A stretch of 64,000 nucleotides of DNA from Methylocystaceae bacterium (lineage in GTDB: Bacteria > Pseudomonadota > Alphaproteobacteria > Rhodospirillales > Terasakiellaceae): the NCBI GenBank assembly GCA_013373205.1, contig JABXIG010000003.1, positions 806,001-870,000 of the forward strand, given 5' to 3'. Below are positions 46,545-56,146 of the stretch, piece by piece. Under the pieces are notes generated by a model that saw nothing but the letters and a program-made list of their open reading frames with translations, did not search any database and was not told the DNA's origin. The translations under genes and the position numbers were made by a program. The first letter of the stretch is position 1; the number at the start of each line of letters is the position of its first letter.

Positions 46545-46693
46545 AATCTCTCTCTCCGGCCATTAACTATTTGGCGTGAATGTTTGCAAAGCTTTTGAAG
46601 AAGCCTTCCCTCAAATGATTTAAAAACATATTTACAGGAAAATCTACCCCTGAGTTACCCAAATTATTGTTTTCATCGTCATATTCGTTGAAA

Positions 46694-47536
46694 CTAATCC
46701 TTCAACCATTGTTTTACAAGTCCGATTTGCGCATCATTCATTAAAGTTGGGGCATGTCCCACCTTTGGAAATTCAATAAGTTCTGCATCTGGTCCGCGTT
46801 TTAGCATTTCCTGTGCTGTTTCTGCGCTGAGTAAATCGGACTCTTCGCCTCTTAAAATTAACACAGGGCATTTTATTGCTTCCCATATCGGCCAAAAATC
46901 AACATCCACTGGTTCCGACTCTTTGATCGGAATGGCAAGGTTGGGATCATAATGCAGGGCGATCTTGCCATCTTCACAGCGTTTTGAACTATGTTCTGCT
47001 AAATGATGCCATTGCTCATCTGTTAATTCGCCGAAGGGGGCATGGACAAAACGTAAATGCTGTTCCAATTCTTCAAGATTATTAAAGACAGGATTCATGC
47101 CTAGGTAATCGGCAATTCGGCCCAAGGCTTCTTTGGGGATAAATGGGCCGACATCATTTAAAATCAGGCGTTGGATTGGTGAGTTAACCTGTGCAGCGAG
47201 CATCATTCCAATCAGGCCGCCCATTGATGTTCCAATCCAGTCAATTTTTTCAGCGCCGACCCTGGCAAGAAGTGTTGCCATATCATTTAAATACAGCGGG
47301 AAGCCATAATCATGCGGGTTTAATAACCAGTCACTATATCCCCTACCCGCTATATCTGGACAAAAGACATTATGTGTTTCGTTTAAAGCTTGGGCCAAAG
47401 CGTCAAAGTCACGACTATTGCGGGTCAAGCCGTGGACACAAATGGCATTATGTTCTGCTGTATCACTTTGCCATTCGGTATAAGCGATGCGATGAAACCC
47501 GTGGGGGCCAAGACTTAAGAAACTTTTTTGCAACAT
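46694..47536 (-). CDS. Alpha/beta-fold hydrolase
   Basis: A 280-residue alpha/beta hydrolase. Motifs: AICVHGLTRNSRDF (oxyanion), DWIGTSMGGLIGM (nucleophile Ser), and PKVGHAPTLMND (His). The start ATG 47536 has AAAGGA 8 bases upstream; 21 in-frame codons further up are excluded. It lies back to back with the enoyl-CoA hydratase. Substrate unknown. Confidence 0.85.
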   Translation of the reverse strand: MLQKSFLSLGPHGFHRIAYTEWQSDTAEHNAICVHGLTRNSRDFDALAQALNETHNVFCPDIAGRGYSDWLLNPHDYGFPLYLNDMATLLARVGAEKIDWIGTSMGGLIGMMLAAQVNSPIQRLILNDVGPFIPKEALGRIADYLGMNPVFNNLEELEQHLRFVHAPFGELTDEQWHHLAEHSSKRCEDGKIALHYDPNLAIPIKESEPVDVDFWPIWEAIKCPVLILRGEESDLLSAETAQEMLKRGPDAELIEFPKVGHAPTLMNDAQIGLVKQWLKD

Positions 47537-47626
47537 GATTGCGATCCTTTTTTCCAAAGCGATTGCCTTATTTTTCAAAGTTGATAGTTTTGCTGTCAAA
47601 CAATTCTTTTAGGTAGGAGCAAAAAA

Positions 47627-48406
47627 ATGTCCGATCCAATCCTCGTTCAACGCGACGGGGCTATTGTCACCATTGTGCTGAATAACCCAGAAAAAAGAAA
47701 TGCTCTGACCAAACCAGCCTGGCAAAAACTGGGGGATGTGATGGTCGAATTGTCAAAAGATGATGATCTAAGGTGTATTATTTTACGCGGTGCGGGTGAG
47801 GAAGCTTTTGCAGCAGGGGCGGATATTTCTGAATTTCCGACAGAACGCTCCAGTGCGGCCGAGGCCAAAGCCTATGGTGATATCGTCACTTATACCGTTA
47901 AGGCCATTGAAGAATGTGTTCATCCTACAATCGCACTAATCAAAGGGGCGTGCACGGGGGGAGGTTTAGAAATCGCCTGTGCCTGTGACATGCGCATTGT
48001 GGGGGAATCTGCGCGCTTTGGGGTACCAATCAACCGTTTGGGTCACACCTTGGCCTATCCGGAACTTGATGCCATTTTACGTCTTGTAAGCCCGGCTGTG
48101 ATGCTGGAACTTTTGCTTGAAGGTCGTGTCGTAGATGCTGAATTTGCCCTGCGCGTCGGGTTAATCAACCGGATTGTTGAAGATTGGGAAGTTGAAGAAG
48201 AAGTCCGTGTCACAGCGGACCGAATTGCCAAAGGCGCACCATTAGCCGCACGTCTTCACAAGAAAATGGTTAGTCGTTTAAAACAGCCTGCGCCATTAAC
48301 ACAGGCTGAACGGGACGAAGCCTTTTCGACATGCGATTCTGAAGATTATCAAAATGGCTATCGCGCTTTTATGGCAAAGAAACCCCCAACGTTTAATGCC
48401 CGTTAA
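47627..48406 (+). CDS. Enoyl-CoA hydratase/isomerase family protein
   Basis: A 259-residue crotonase-fold protein. AGADISEF and LIKGACTGGGLEIACACDMRI form the CoA oxyanion pocket. The GxG-Glu block LEIACACD and a late VGLINRIVEDWE are typical. It could act in fatty-acid or amino-acid breakdown; subclass cannot be fixed by eye. AGGAG precedes the ATG. Confidence 0.85.
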   Translation: MSDPILVQRDGAIVTIVLNNPEKRNALTKPAWQKLGDVMVELSKDDDLRCIILRGAGEEAFAAGADISEFPTERSSAAEAKAYGDIVTYTVKAIEECVHPTIALIKGACTGGGLEIACACDMRIVGESARFGVPINRLGHTLAYPELDAILRLVSPAVMLELLLEGRVVDAEFALRVGLINRIVEDWEVEEEVRVTADRIAKGAPLAARLHKKMVSRLKQPAPLTQAERDEAFSTCDSEDYQNGYRAFMAKKPPTFNAR

Positions 48407-48408
48407 GC

Positions 48409-48882
48409 TTAGAGGGTTTTGTAACCACCCTTGAAATAGAGCAAGGCGTCTTCTTTATCTGATTGTTCCAGCTTGGTGACCTCGCCTACAAAAATGGTGT
48501 GGTCGCCGCCCAGATAGGCAGCGGCACGTTTACATTCCATATTCGCAAGGGTTCCTGTTAGTAAGGGGATACCATTTGCCCCTTCCACCCACTCGATTTG
48601 GTCAAATTTATTGTCAGTGGGGCCGGCAAACAGGTTAGATTCAGATTCTTGATCTGAGGCCAGGATACCAATATTAAAGTTTTCTGTCGTGGCGAAAATA
48701 TCACACAGCGGGCTTTCATTTTTTAATGAAAACAATACCATAGGTGGATCTAGGGAGACAGAAGCAAAAGAATTAATCGTGACGCCGATCAAGCCGCCCT
48801 TATTGTCTTTTGTGGTGACAACAGTAATGCCCGTTGCAAATTTACCAAGTGCGTTTCTGAAATTCCGTTGATCGATGCTCAT
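48409..48882 (-). CDS. Flavin reductase-like FMN-binding protein
   Basis: A 157-residue protein of the flavin-reductase (HpaC/RutF-like) family: FRNALGKFATGITVVTT, then GVTINSFASVSLDPPMVLFSL and a late GGDHTIFVGEV. It probably supplies reduced flavin to a monooxygenase. The start at MSIDQRNFRN is chosen over one 21 codons upstream with no obvious ribosome site. Confidence 0.85.
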   Translation of the reverse strand: MSIDQRNFRNALGKFATGITVVTTKDNKGGLIGVTINSFASVSLDPPMVLFSLKNESPLCDIFATTENFNIGILASDQESESNLFAGPTDNKFDQIEWVEGANGIPLLTGTLANMECKRAAAYLGGDHTIFVGEVTKLEQSDKEDALLYFKGGYKTL

Positions 48883-49021
48883 AAAAATACCCGTGTCATT
48901 TAAATTTCGTGCTGTTTCAATAGAGAGTCTATCAAGGCGCGTCAATAGGTTGTTAAATCCAGTTAAACGTCTTACCTTATGTCATATATGAAGACACTTG
49001 GCTGATTGCGAAGGAAAAATA

Positions 49022-49540
49022 ATGCCATCAAAAGGTTCATCCCTGTCAACAGAGCTTTGGCAGCCCACTCAGGAACAAAGAAAAGCTGAAGGCCCTGACC
49101 CGATTGAATATCCGGAATATTATGACGGAATATCGATAAAGCGCATATTGGCCTATGTTATCGATTTTATTATTTGTGCCGTGGTTGGTTTTATCGGCGT
49201 TATTATCGCAAGTATCGTCGGGTTAATGAGCTTTGGTTTGTTATTTGGCCCCATGATCGCACTTCTTGCCTTAATTCCAATCATTTATCATACGGTCCTC
49301 ATCGCATCAGATAAAAGCGCGACCATAGGGATGCGTTTTGTTGGCATCCGTGTTTATCGCCTTGATGGTGGTCGTCCGGAAATGTTGCAAGCCTTTATCC
49401 AGACCGCAATTTTCTTCTTTACGGCGCCACCAACCTCTTTCTTAATTTTAATCGTCTGTTTGTTTAATACCCGCAGGCGCTGTCTTCATGATATACTCGC
49501 CGGAACATTGACGTTAAATGACCCTGAGAAAAACATCTAA
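49022..49540 (+). CDS. RDD-family membrane protein
   Basis: A 172-residue protein with about three membrane segments: KRILAYVIDFIICAVVGFIG, MIALLALIPIIYHTVL and FIQTAIFFFTAPPTSFLIL. The Arg and Asp of the first segment and the R-R-C-LHDILAGT end (TRRRCLHDILAGTL) are the RDD pattern. The start ATG 49022 follows AAGGA six bases upstream. Function unknown; relatives may be transporters or insertases. Confidence 0.82.
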   Translation: MPSKGSSLSTELWQPTQEQRKAEGPDPIEYPEYYDGISIKRILAYVIDFIICAVVGFIGVIIASIVGLMSFGLLFGPMIALLALIPIIYHTVLIASDKSATIGMRFVGIRVYRLDGGRPEMLQAFIQTAIFFFTAPPTSFLILIVCLFNTRRRCLHDILAGTLTLNDPEKNI

Positions 49541-49551
49541 GTGCACAATAA

Positions 49552-50271
49552 ATGAGACCTGACCGCATACAGTCTAAAGTCTTTTTCTATACGACATCTC
49601 CTCTTGCCTGCCCCTATTTGGATGGGCAGGTAGAGCGTCGTATTGTCACTGAATTGTCCGGTAATGAGGCTGACAGTCTGCATAATGCCTTATCAAAAGG
49701 TGGGTTTCGTCGCAGTCACTTCATGGCATATGCGCCGGTGTGTCCGAACTGTAATGCCTGTATTCCGGTTCGTGTCGATGTTGAAAATTTCAGGTTTTCG
49801 AAAAGTTGGCGTCGACTGGAAAACAGGTTTAAGGGCTTAAATGCAACCTATTGCCCGCCCATCGCCAGCCAGGAACAATTTACCCTGTTTGAAGCATATC
49901 AACAGGGGCGTCACTTTGATGGTGACATGGCATTGATGGATTTTTTTGATTACAGATCCATGGTGGAAGAAACGCCCGTCGAGACATCCATTGTAGAATT
50001 TAGAGATGGCAACCGGCTTGTATCCGCTTTGTTGATGGATCATTTGGATGATGGTTTATCTGCGGTCTATAGTTTTTATGATAACGACAAAGAATATGAT
50101 GGGCTTGGCAATTACATGGTGCTTTGGGCGATTCGTCAGTCCTTGGAAAATGCCCTACCCTACGTCTATCTAGGGTATCTTATAAAAGAATGTCGTAAAA
50201 TGTCCTACAAGGCCCGTTATGCCCCCCTTGAAGGGTGCGTCGATGGCGTCTGGACGACCATTAACGGCTAA
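49552..50271 (+). CDS. bpt: Aspartate/glutamate leucyltransferase (Bpt, arginyltransferase family)
   Basis: A 239-residue protein of the bacterial ATE/Bpt family: SPLACPYLDGQVERRIVTEL, GFRRSHFMAYAPVCPNC and the late YVYLGYLIKECRKMSYKARY. It attaches leucine to proteins with N-terminal Asp or Glu for N-degron turnover. It lies 11 bases after the RDD gene and could share its transcript. Confidence 0.92.
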   Translation: MRPDRIQSKVFFYTTSPLACPYLDGQVERRIVTELSGNEADSLHNALSKGGFRRSHFMAYAPVCPNCNACIPVRVDVENFRFSKSWRRLENRFKGLNATYCPPIASQEQFTLFEAYQQGRHFDGDMALMDFFDYRSMVEETPVETSIVEFRDGNRLVSALLMDHLDDGLSAVYSFYDNDKEYDGLGNYMVLWAIRQSLENALPYVYLGYLIKECRKMSYKARYAPLEGCVDGVWTTING

Positions 50272-50369
50272 TATTACATTAAAAGTCATAAATATTGCAA
50301 TGCAGTACGCATTATTGGGTAGTTATAATCAATTGAAACTAATTACAAAGGGTCGTAAGCTAAGCCGAC

Positions 50370-50407
50370 CTTGGTAATTTTATTACCAAAACCCGATTGG
50401 GAGATCG
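50370..50407 (+). repeat. Tandem hairpins in the leader of the TRAP operon
   Basis: Two hairpins sit side by side upstream of the TRAP binding-protein gene: TTGGTAA/TTACCAA (50370-50388) and CCCGAT/ATCGGG (50391-50407). Together they could terminate the upstream gene or form a leader; no long U run follows the second. Confidence 0.5.
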
Positions 50408-50450
50408 GGCTTAAGATTATTTTTAAATGTGATTAGGGAGGTTTTTTCAC

Positions 50451-51545
50451 ATGAAGCGTCGTGATTTTCTAGCTGGTGCTGCTGCCGGTGCTGCCGTAGG
50501 TGCGGCATCCACTATTTCTTCGCCAGCAATCGCGCAAAACAAGCGTACACTCAAAATGGTAACCACTTGGCCGAAGAATTTCCCCGGTCTGGGTACTGGT
50601 GCTGCGCGTGCTGCAAAACGTATTACAGACATGTCTGATGGTCAGTTGACTGTTAAACTGTATGCCGCTGGTGAATTGGTGCCGGCACTTGAATGTTTTG
50701 ATGCTGTCTCCAGCGGTACAGCCGATCTGTATCATGGTGCCGAATACTACTGGCAAGGTAAGCACAAAGCGTTCAACTTCTTCACAGCTGTACCGTTTGG
50801 TTTGACAGCCGGTGAAATGGATGCCTGGATCCACCATGGCGGTGGTCAGGAGTTGTGGGACGATCTCGCTGCTGATTTTAATGTCAAAGCCTTTGCTTGT
50901 GGTAACACAGGCGTTCAAATGGGTGGTTGGTTTAACAAAGAAATCAACAATGTTGAGGACATGAAAGGCCTGAAAATCCGTATGCCGGGCCTTGGTGGTG
51001 AAGTTTTGCGTAAACTTGGCGCCGCTGCTGTGACCATTCCTGGTGGTGAAATTTTCCCATCACTGCAATCTGGTGCGATTGATGCGACAGAATGGGTTGG
51101 CCCTTGGAACGATTTGGCCTTTGGTTTCTATAAAGTTGCTAAATTCTATTACTATCCGGGATTCCACGAGCCAGGCTCTACCTTGTCTTGCGGTGTTAAT
51201 CTTGATGTCTGGAAATCTTTGACACCACAACATCAAGAAATCATTCGTAACGCGACAATGGCTGAAAACAACTACATGATGGCTGAATTTAACACACGTA
51301 ACGGTGATAGCCTTGATGTGTTGATTAACAAGCATGGTGTTCAGTTGCGTAAATTCTCTGATGAAGTTATGACCGAAATCGGTAAAGCATCAGGCGAAGT
51401 TATGCGTGAAGTTGCGGCTGAAGACGAGAAAACAGCCAAAATCTTCAAAAGCTTTACGGACTTCCGTAAAAAAGCGATCCGCTGGTCTGACATGTCAGAC
51501 AGCGCGTTCTGGGCAGCACGTAAATTGCCGTTCCAATACGAATAG
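50451..51545 (+). CDS. TRAP transporter substrate-binding protein, TakP/FcbT1-like
   Basis: A 364-residue DctP-type binding protein of the mannitol/chloroaromatic group (COG4663), like TakP. The signal is twin-arginine (MKRRDFLAGAAAG). Ligand-binding blocks: QMGGWFNKEINNVEDMKGLK and TIPGGEIFPSLQSGAIDATEW. Such proteins bind 2-oxo acids or related carboxylates. It is followed by a strong terminator-like stem and then the two membrane genes, so it should be made in excess. Confidence 0.9.
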   Translation: MKRRDFLAGAAAGAAVGAASTISSPAIAQNKRTLKMVTTWPKNFPGLGTGAARAAKRITDMSDGQLTVKLYAAGELVPALECFDAVSSGTADLYHGAEYYWQGKHKAFNFFTAVPFGLTAGEMDAWIHHGGGQELWDDLAADFNVKAFACGNTGVQMGGWFNKEINNVEDMKGLKIRMPGLGGEVLRKLGAAAVTIPGGEIFPSLQSGAIDATEWVGPWNDLAFGFYKVAKFYYYPGFHEPGSTLSCGVNLDVWKSLTPQHQEIIRNATMAENNYMMAEFNTRNGDSLDVLINKHGVQLRKFSDEVMTEIGKASGEVMREVAAEDEKTAKIFKSFTDFRKKAIRWSDMSDSAFWAARKLPFQYE

Positions 51546-51558
51546 AATCACAAAATCG

Positions 51559-51591
51559 GGTGACCTCATATTGCTGGGGTCACCTTTTTTT
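51559..51591 (+). terminator. Attenuator/terminator between TRAP binding protein and membrane genes
   Basis: GGTGACC pairs with GGTCACC around a 12-base loop and is followed by seven T. It is a good intrinsic terminator in the middle of the operon, expected to lower transcription of dctQM relative to the binding protein. Confidence 0.8.
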
Positions 51592-51619
51592 GTAAATATT
51601 TCAATTCAGGAGAAGTACC

Positions 51620-52165
51620 TTGGGGTCTCTTGCTGCGCTCATGCGCTTCATTGACGCATTGAACCAGGGGATTGGTAAAACAGTTTCTTGGCTGGCGGTG
51701 ATTATGGTGATCACCCAGTTTAGCGTTGTGCTCATGCGTTATGTTTTCGGCGTCAATTCAATTATGATGCAGGAATCAGTTTCTTACATGCATTCATTCC
51801 TTTTTATGTTAGGAGCCGGGTATACCCTGCTTCACAACGGCCATGTCCGTGTTGATGTTTTCTATCGCGATGTCAGTGTTCGTAAAAAGGCGATTATTGA
51901 TATTTTCGGTGTTGTTTTCCTGCTTTTACCAGTCTGTTTGTTGATTGGTGAAAGTTCTTGGCAATATGTTTACCAATCCTGGTCCATTCGTGAAGGCTCA
52001 GTTGAAACAAGCGGAATTCAAGCACTTTACATTCTTAAATCTGTCATTTTGATCTTCTGTTTGTTGCTGGCCCTGCAAGGCATTTCAATGGCACTGCGTT
52101 CATTCCTTATTCTGAAAGGGGCTGTTGTCCCTGAAGAAGATCATGAAATCCACGAGGTACCTTAA
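51620..52165 (+). CDS. TRAP transporter small permease (DctQ type)
   Basis: A 181-residue membrane protein with four segments; AWLAVIMVITQFSVVLMRYVF-like residues (SWLAVIMVITQFSVVLMRY) and HNGHVRVDVFY are the DctQ signature. The start is TTG 51620, seven bases after AGGAG; an ATG seven codons later is possible. It pairs with DctM. Confidence 0.85.
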   Translation: MGSLAALMRFIDALNQGIGKTVSWLAVIMVITQFSVVLMRYVFGVNSIMMQESVSYMHSFLFMLGAGYTLLHNGHVRVDVFYRDVSVRKKAIIDIFGVVFLLLPVCLLIGESSWQYVYQSWSIREGSVETSGIQALYILKSVILIFCLLLALQGISMALRSFLILKGAVVPEEDHEIHEVP

Positions 52166-52167
52166 TC

Positions 52168-53739
52168 ATGGAAATAGCTGAAATTCTTTGCATTGCCATG
52201 TTTCTGGTGACCTGCGGGTTCCTGATGTTTGGCTTTCCCGTTGCGTTCACACTTGCGGGATCAAGTATTTTCTTTGCAGCACTTGGCACAGCCTTTGATG
52301 TCTTTATGTGGAGCGATTTTGGTGCTTTGCCTTCTCGCATTTTCGGCAACGCCATGCAAAAAGGCATTTTGATTGCTGTCCCTCTTTTCATTTTTATGGG
52401 GGTTATGCTTGAACGTTCAAAAGTTGCCGAAGAATTGCTTGATAGCATGGGCATGCTTTTTGGTTCCTTGCGCGGTGGTTTAGGTGTTTCTGTTTCTATT
52501 GTGGGCGCCTTATTGGCGGCTTCTACGGGGATTGTCGGGGCCACTGTTGTAACGATGGGGCTATTGTCTCTGCCAACAATGCTGAAACGGGGTTATAACC
52601 CCTCGCTTGCATGCGGTTCAATTTGTGCCGCAGGCACGCTGGGGCAGATTATTCCACCGTCTATCGTTTTAGTTTTGCTGGGCGATCAGATTTCAAATGC
52701 TTATTCTGATGCGCAACGGGCATTAGGGAACTTTTCGCCGGAACCTGTGTCGGTTGGGGATTTATTTGCTGGTGCGTTGATCCCGGGTTTGGGACTGGTT
52801 GGTATGTATATTCTCTACCAGTTGATTGTCGCTTGGCTTAAACCTGATACATCCCCTGCTATTCCTGCGGAAGAACTGAATGTGGATGGTTTGGGTAAAC
52901 GGATCGCACATGCCTTGATCCCGCCAATCGTTCTGATCTTCGCGGTGTTGGGGTCCATTCTTGCTGGTATTGCAACACCGACAGAAGCTGCGGCCGTTGG
53001 TTCTATTGGTGCGATTTTGCTGGCAGGTCTTCGTTTGGATGAAACAAAGAGTGTTCCGTTTTATGCAGCAGGCCTTGCACTTGTGACCATGCTGATCTTA
53101 ACAAACGTGATGGATCTGCGCACAAATATGGATGAAATCAGTACTGCTAACATGATCGGTATTGGTGTTGTTTCTGTCTGTGCGGTTATTTTGGCATTTG
53201 GTGTTATCGTTGCCTTGAAACGTGTGTATGCGGTGAAAATTCTGCATGATGTGTGTCGTTCCACCATGGATATTACATCGATGGTGTTTGTCATTCTGAT
53301 TGGCGCCTCTGTTTTCTCTCTCGTCTTTATTGGCTTGGGTGGCGATGACATGGTTCATGAAGTGCTTTCTGCGCTTCCTGGCGGTGTGATCGGGGCGATG
53401 CTGGTTGTTATGGCTGTGATGTTCCTGTTGGGCTTCTTCCTCGACTTCATCGAAATCACCTTCGTTGTTGTGCCAATTGTTGCCCCTGTTCTGTTAATGA
53501 TGGACCTGAACCCGGTGTGGCTTGGCGTTATGATGGCGATGAACTTACAGACGTCCTTTCTGACACCACCTTTCGGTTTTGCCTTATTCTACTTACGCGG
53601 CGTTGCGCCGAAATCTGTGTCAACCATGCAGATTTATAAAGGGGTTGTTCCCTTTATCATTATTCAGGTGATCGGCCTGCTCCTTCTGGCTCTCTTCCCA
53701 GAGCTGGCGACATGGTTACCATCGGTAATCTTCGGATAA
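52168..53739 (+). CDS. TRAP transporter large permease (DctM type)
   Basis: A 523-residue multi-pass permease with about twelve hydrophobic segments. The block STGIVGATVVTMGLLSLPTM is the DctM signature, and IIPPSIVLVLLGDQ and FLDFIEITFVVVPI follow. It is longer than common DctM proteins, as in the mannitol/chloroaromatic group (COG4664). Sodium-coupled uptake is expected from the family. It starts 2 bases after dctQ. Confidence 0.92.
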   Translation: MEIAEILCIAMFLVTCGFLMFGFPVAFTLAGSSIFFAALGTAFDVFMWSDFGALPSRIFGNAMQKGILIAVPLFIFMGVMLERSKVAEELLDSMGMLFGSLRGGLGVSVSIVGALLAASTGIVGATVVTMGLLSLPTMLKRGYNPSLACGSICAAGTLGQIIPPSIVLVLLGDQISNAYSDAQRALGNFSPEPVSVGDLFAGALIPGLGLVGMYILYQLIVAWLKPDTSPAIPAEELNVDGLGKRIAHALIPPIVLIFAVLGSILAGIATPTEAAAVGSIGAILLAGLRLDETKSVPFYAAGLALVTMLILTNVMDLRTNMDEISTANMIGIGVVSVCAVILAFGVIVALKRVYAVKILHDVCRSTMDITSMVFVILIGASVFSLVFIGLGGDDMVHEVLSALPGGVIGAMLVVMAVMFLLGFFLDFIEITFVVVPIVAPVLLMMDLNPVWLGVMMAMNLQTSFLTPPFGFALFYLRGVAPKSVSTMQIYKGVVPFIIIQVIGLLLLALFPELATWLPSVIFG

Positions 53740-53758
53740 GATCTTAACCGATCCAAAT

Positions 53759-53799
53759 AAAAAGGCCGACTGCAACATTAATTGCAGTCGGCCTTTTTT
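53759..53799 (+). terminator. Intrinsic terminator of the TRAP operon
   Basis: AAAAAGGCCGACTGCAA and TTGCAGTCGGCCTTTTTT form a perfect long stem around a 6-base loop with a T run. The A-rich start means it may also serve the convergent MCP gene. Confidence 0.9.
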
Positions 53800-53814
53800 G
53801 TTGAATGATTTTGA

Positions 53815-55782
53815 CTAAGCAACCCGAATGTTTTCCAAGAAGGTATGGACTCTTTCTTTTAGTTCTTCTGTTTGCTGACTGACTTCAATCGCAGCTTGAC
53901 TGACTTGTTTCGAGGTTTCTTCCGTCAGTGATGCTCCGTTATTTACATGAGAAACATTCGAGGCCACATCCTGTGTCCCCGCAGCGGCAATTTCAACACT
54001 GCGGGTGATTTCTGCTGTAGCAGCCTGCTGTTCTTCCATAGCCGTGGCAATGGAAGAGGATGCTTCGCTTATTTGTGAAATCACATTGGTAATGTTCTGG
54101 ATTGCCTCAACCGCATGGCTGGTCTTATCTTGAATTTGATTGATCTGTAGCGAGATTTGGCTTGTGGCCTCTCCGGTTTGAACCGCAAGGTTTTTTACTT
54201 CACCTGCCACAACGGCAAAGCCTTTACCTGCCTCACCTGCCCGCGCAGCTTCAATCGTTGCATTCAAGGCAAGCATGTTGGTTTGATCTGCAATATCATT
54301 AATCAAATCCACCACTTTACCAATTTCTTCAACAGATTCAGAAAGTCCTGTGATCAGGTCGTTGGTTTGGGTTGCTTGTTCAACGGCCTGATGACCAACC
54401 TGGCTTGATTGCTGGATCTGTTGACTGATTTCAGCGGCCGCCGCAGAAAGCTGATTGGTCGCTGCAGCAACAGTTTGAACGTTGTCTGATGTTTTTTCAG
54501 TTGCTTGTGCTGCCAGTTCAACTTCCTGAGAGGTGTTTTGAGCGATGTTCGACAGTTCTTGTGCACTGGCGGTCATACGTTGTGCAGAGGTGCTGACGAT
54601 ATCAAGGGAGTTAGTGGATTCCTGATTAAACAAGGTCAACAGTTCATCAATGGTTTCAGCCCGTCTTTGTTTGATTTCTTGTTCCTGCTTTTGGCCTTCT
54701 TCCATCTCGCGGACTTGAATAGCGTTTTCTTTGAATATATTGATGGCTTCTGCCATTTCACCAATGATATTTTTGTAGTCCATTCCATAGACTGTCGTAT
54801 CAAGGTTGCCTTTTGTCAGTTCCCCCATTGTGTCTTTCAACTGTTTGATCGGATGGTTGATCATTTTGTTGATATAGAAAGATAAGGCAAGCATGAGGAT
54901 AAGTGAAATTGCAATCGTTGCAATAACGATTAGATTGACTTTTCTTTCACTTTCAATGGCTTGCTGGTTAACCAGATTGGTTTGGGCGATAATGATTTTA
55001 TCAAGTTCAGCCTTAAAAGGCTGGGCTTGTTTATATAATTCAGAGAGATGATCAATCTTTTCAATCGTTTCCAAACGGAGCTTGGCTAACATGTTGAAGG
55101 TTTTGACATAGTCATCAATCGCTTTGAGTAAAGAGTCGAGTTCTGCGGGATCAGCTTCTGTGACTTTTGTTTTGAGTTTCTTACCAAGATAAGCCACGCG
55201 TTTGATGCTGCGTTTATCATTTTCAAGCAAAAACTGATTGGCTTTAAATTGCATATCTTTTAAGACGCTGATCACATCCTGACTGTTTATCCCGGCCATA
55301 ACGCCGTTAATCAGGATACTGAAATTACGCATGTCACCGCGTAGTCCTGATTTTTTATCAAGTCCGATCTGGGTGGTGTTTTGGACGACTAAATCAAACT
55401 CTTGTGTATAAGACTTATAAGTCGCACCTAATTTCTTCAGGGCCTCAAGTGCGTTAGTGTCACTTGTAAACCCTTTATCATCAAGGAGCTTTTGTTTGAA
55501 TGACGCTAGTTTAGTGCGGACATTTTTGTGTTCTTCTACGTAGGCTTCATCAAGTTCGTAGAGAAAATTCTTTTCGATGATGCGCGATTGCAAGAATGAC
55601 GAATAAATACGGTCAAGATGCAAGGCTGTTTGTTGGATTTTTTCTTTTTTATGCTCGGCGGATTCAATTACATTATTTTGATAGTTGTTAATGCCTTGAA
55701 TCACAACTAAAGCACAAAGGGACAAAAGGGCAATTAAGCCGATCTGCCAACTGATGGGGACGATTTTAAAAAAACGTTTCAT
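53815..55782 (-). CDS. Methyl-accepting chemotaxis protein
   Basis: A 655-residue receptor. Membrane segments at about 11-29 and 276-300 enclose an all-helical periplasmic sensor of about 240 residues (HBM-like four-helix layout). A HAMP domain follows ([19 protein letters not shown]), then a long coiled signalling domain whose hairpin tip is [17 protein letters not shown]. The [20 protein letters not shown] block is the MCP tip. No C-terminal NWETF tether. Ligand unknown. Its upstream region holds two palindromes. Confidence 0.93.
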   Translation of the reverse strand: MKRFFKIVPISWQIGLIALLSLCALVVIQGINNYQNNVIESAEHKKEKIQQTALHLDRIYSSFLQSRIIEKNFLYELDEAYVEEHKNVRTKLASFKQKLLDDKGFTSDTNALEALKKLGATYKSYTQEFDLVVQNTTQIGLDKKSGLRGDMRNFSILINGVMAGINSQDVISVLKDMQFKANQFLLENDKRSIKRVAYLGKKLKTKVTEADPAELDSLLKAIDDYVKTFNMLAKLRLETIEKIDHLSELYKQAQPFKAELDKIIIAQTNLVNQQAIESERKVNLIVIATIAISLILMLALSFYINKMINHPIKQLKDTMGELTKGNLDTTVYGMDYKNIIGEMAEAINIFKENAIQVREMEEGQKQEQEIKQRRAETIDELLTLFNQESTNSLDIVSTSAQRMTASAQELSNIAQNTSQEVELAAQATEKTSDNVQTVAAATNQLSAAAAEISQQIQQSSQVGHQAVEQATQTNDLITGLSESVEEIGKVVDLINDIADQTNMLALNATIEAARAGEAGKGFAVVAGEVKNLAVQTGEATSQISLQINQIQDKTSHAVEAIQNITNVISQISEASSSIATAMEEQQAATAEITRSVEIAAAGTQDVASNVSHVNNGASLTEETSKQVSQAAIEVSQQTEELKERVHTFLENIRVA

Positions 55783-56093
55783 ATGTCTCTCATTTTTTGA
55801 CCCGTTTTATATTTTTATGTTGGGTTCAAAGGGGGGAAGTTGGACTGCTGTACCTCACTGTCCTGTTGCACATTATTTGCAAATTGTTCTCAGCCCATGC
55901 CTGATAAAATTTACAAAGCTCAATATGTAACTATATGGGGAAAGTTTTGGCGGTCAGTAAAAAAGAAATACAGAAACATTTGATAAAATATACGGGGTAT
56001 CCCGTAACTATTGTATACAATATTCAAAGTTGTTGAAATTTGATAACTAGGCCACGAATGTGCCAAAATAAAGGTTTAATAGAATCGTAAAAA
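55783..56093 (-). other. Upstream region of the MCP gene with two adjacent palindromes
   Basis: About 310 bases without a gene. Two perfect palindromes lie close together, about 210-240 bases upstream of the MCP start: TACGGG-GTAT-CCCGTA (55991-56006) and ATTGTATACAAT (56010-56021). The second is like operators of some GntR-family (FCD) regulators. They may be regulator sites for the MCP gene. Confidence 0.5.
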
Positions 56094-56123
56094 AAGCCCG
56101 CGAAGAATGTCTTCGCAGGCCTT
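56094..56123 (-). terminator. Intrinsic terminator of bioB
   Basis: GCGAAGA-ATG-TCTTCGC with an outer GCC/GGC extension; on the minus strand a U run follows (A-rich plus-strand flank at 56089-56095). It lies about 25 bases after the bioB stop. Confidence 0.8.
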
Positions 56124-56146
56124 TAAAAATCAGTCTAAAGTAGGAA

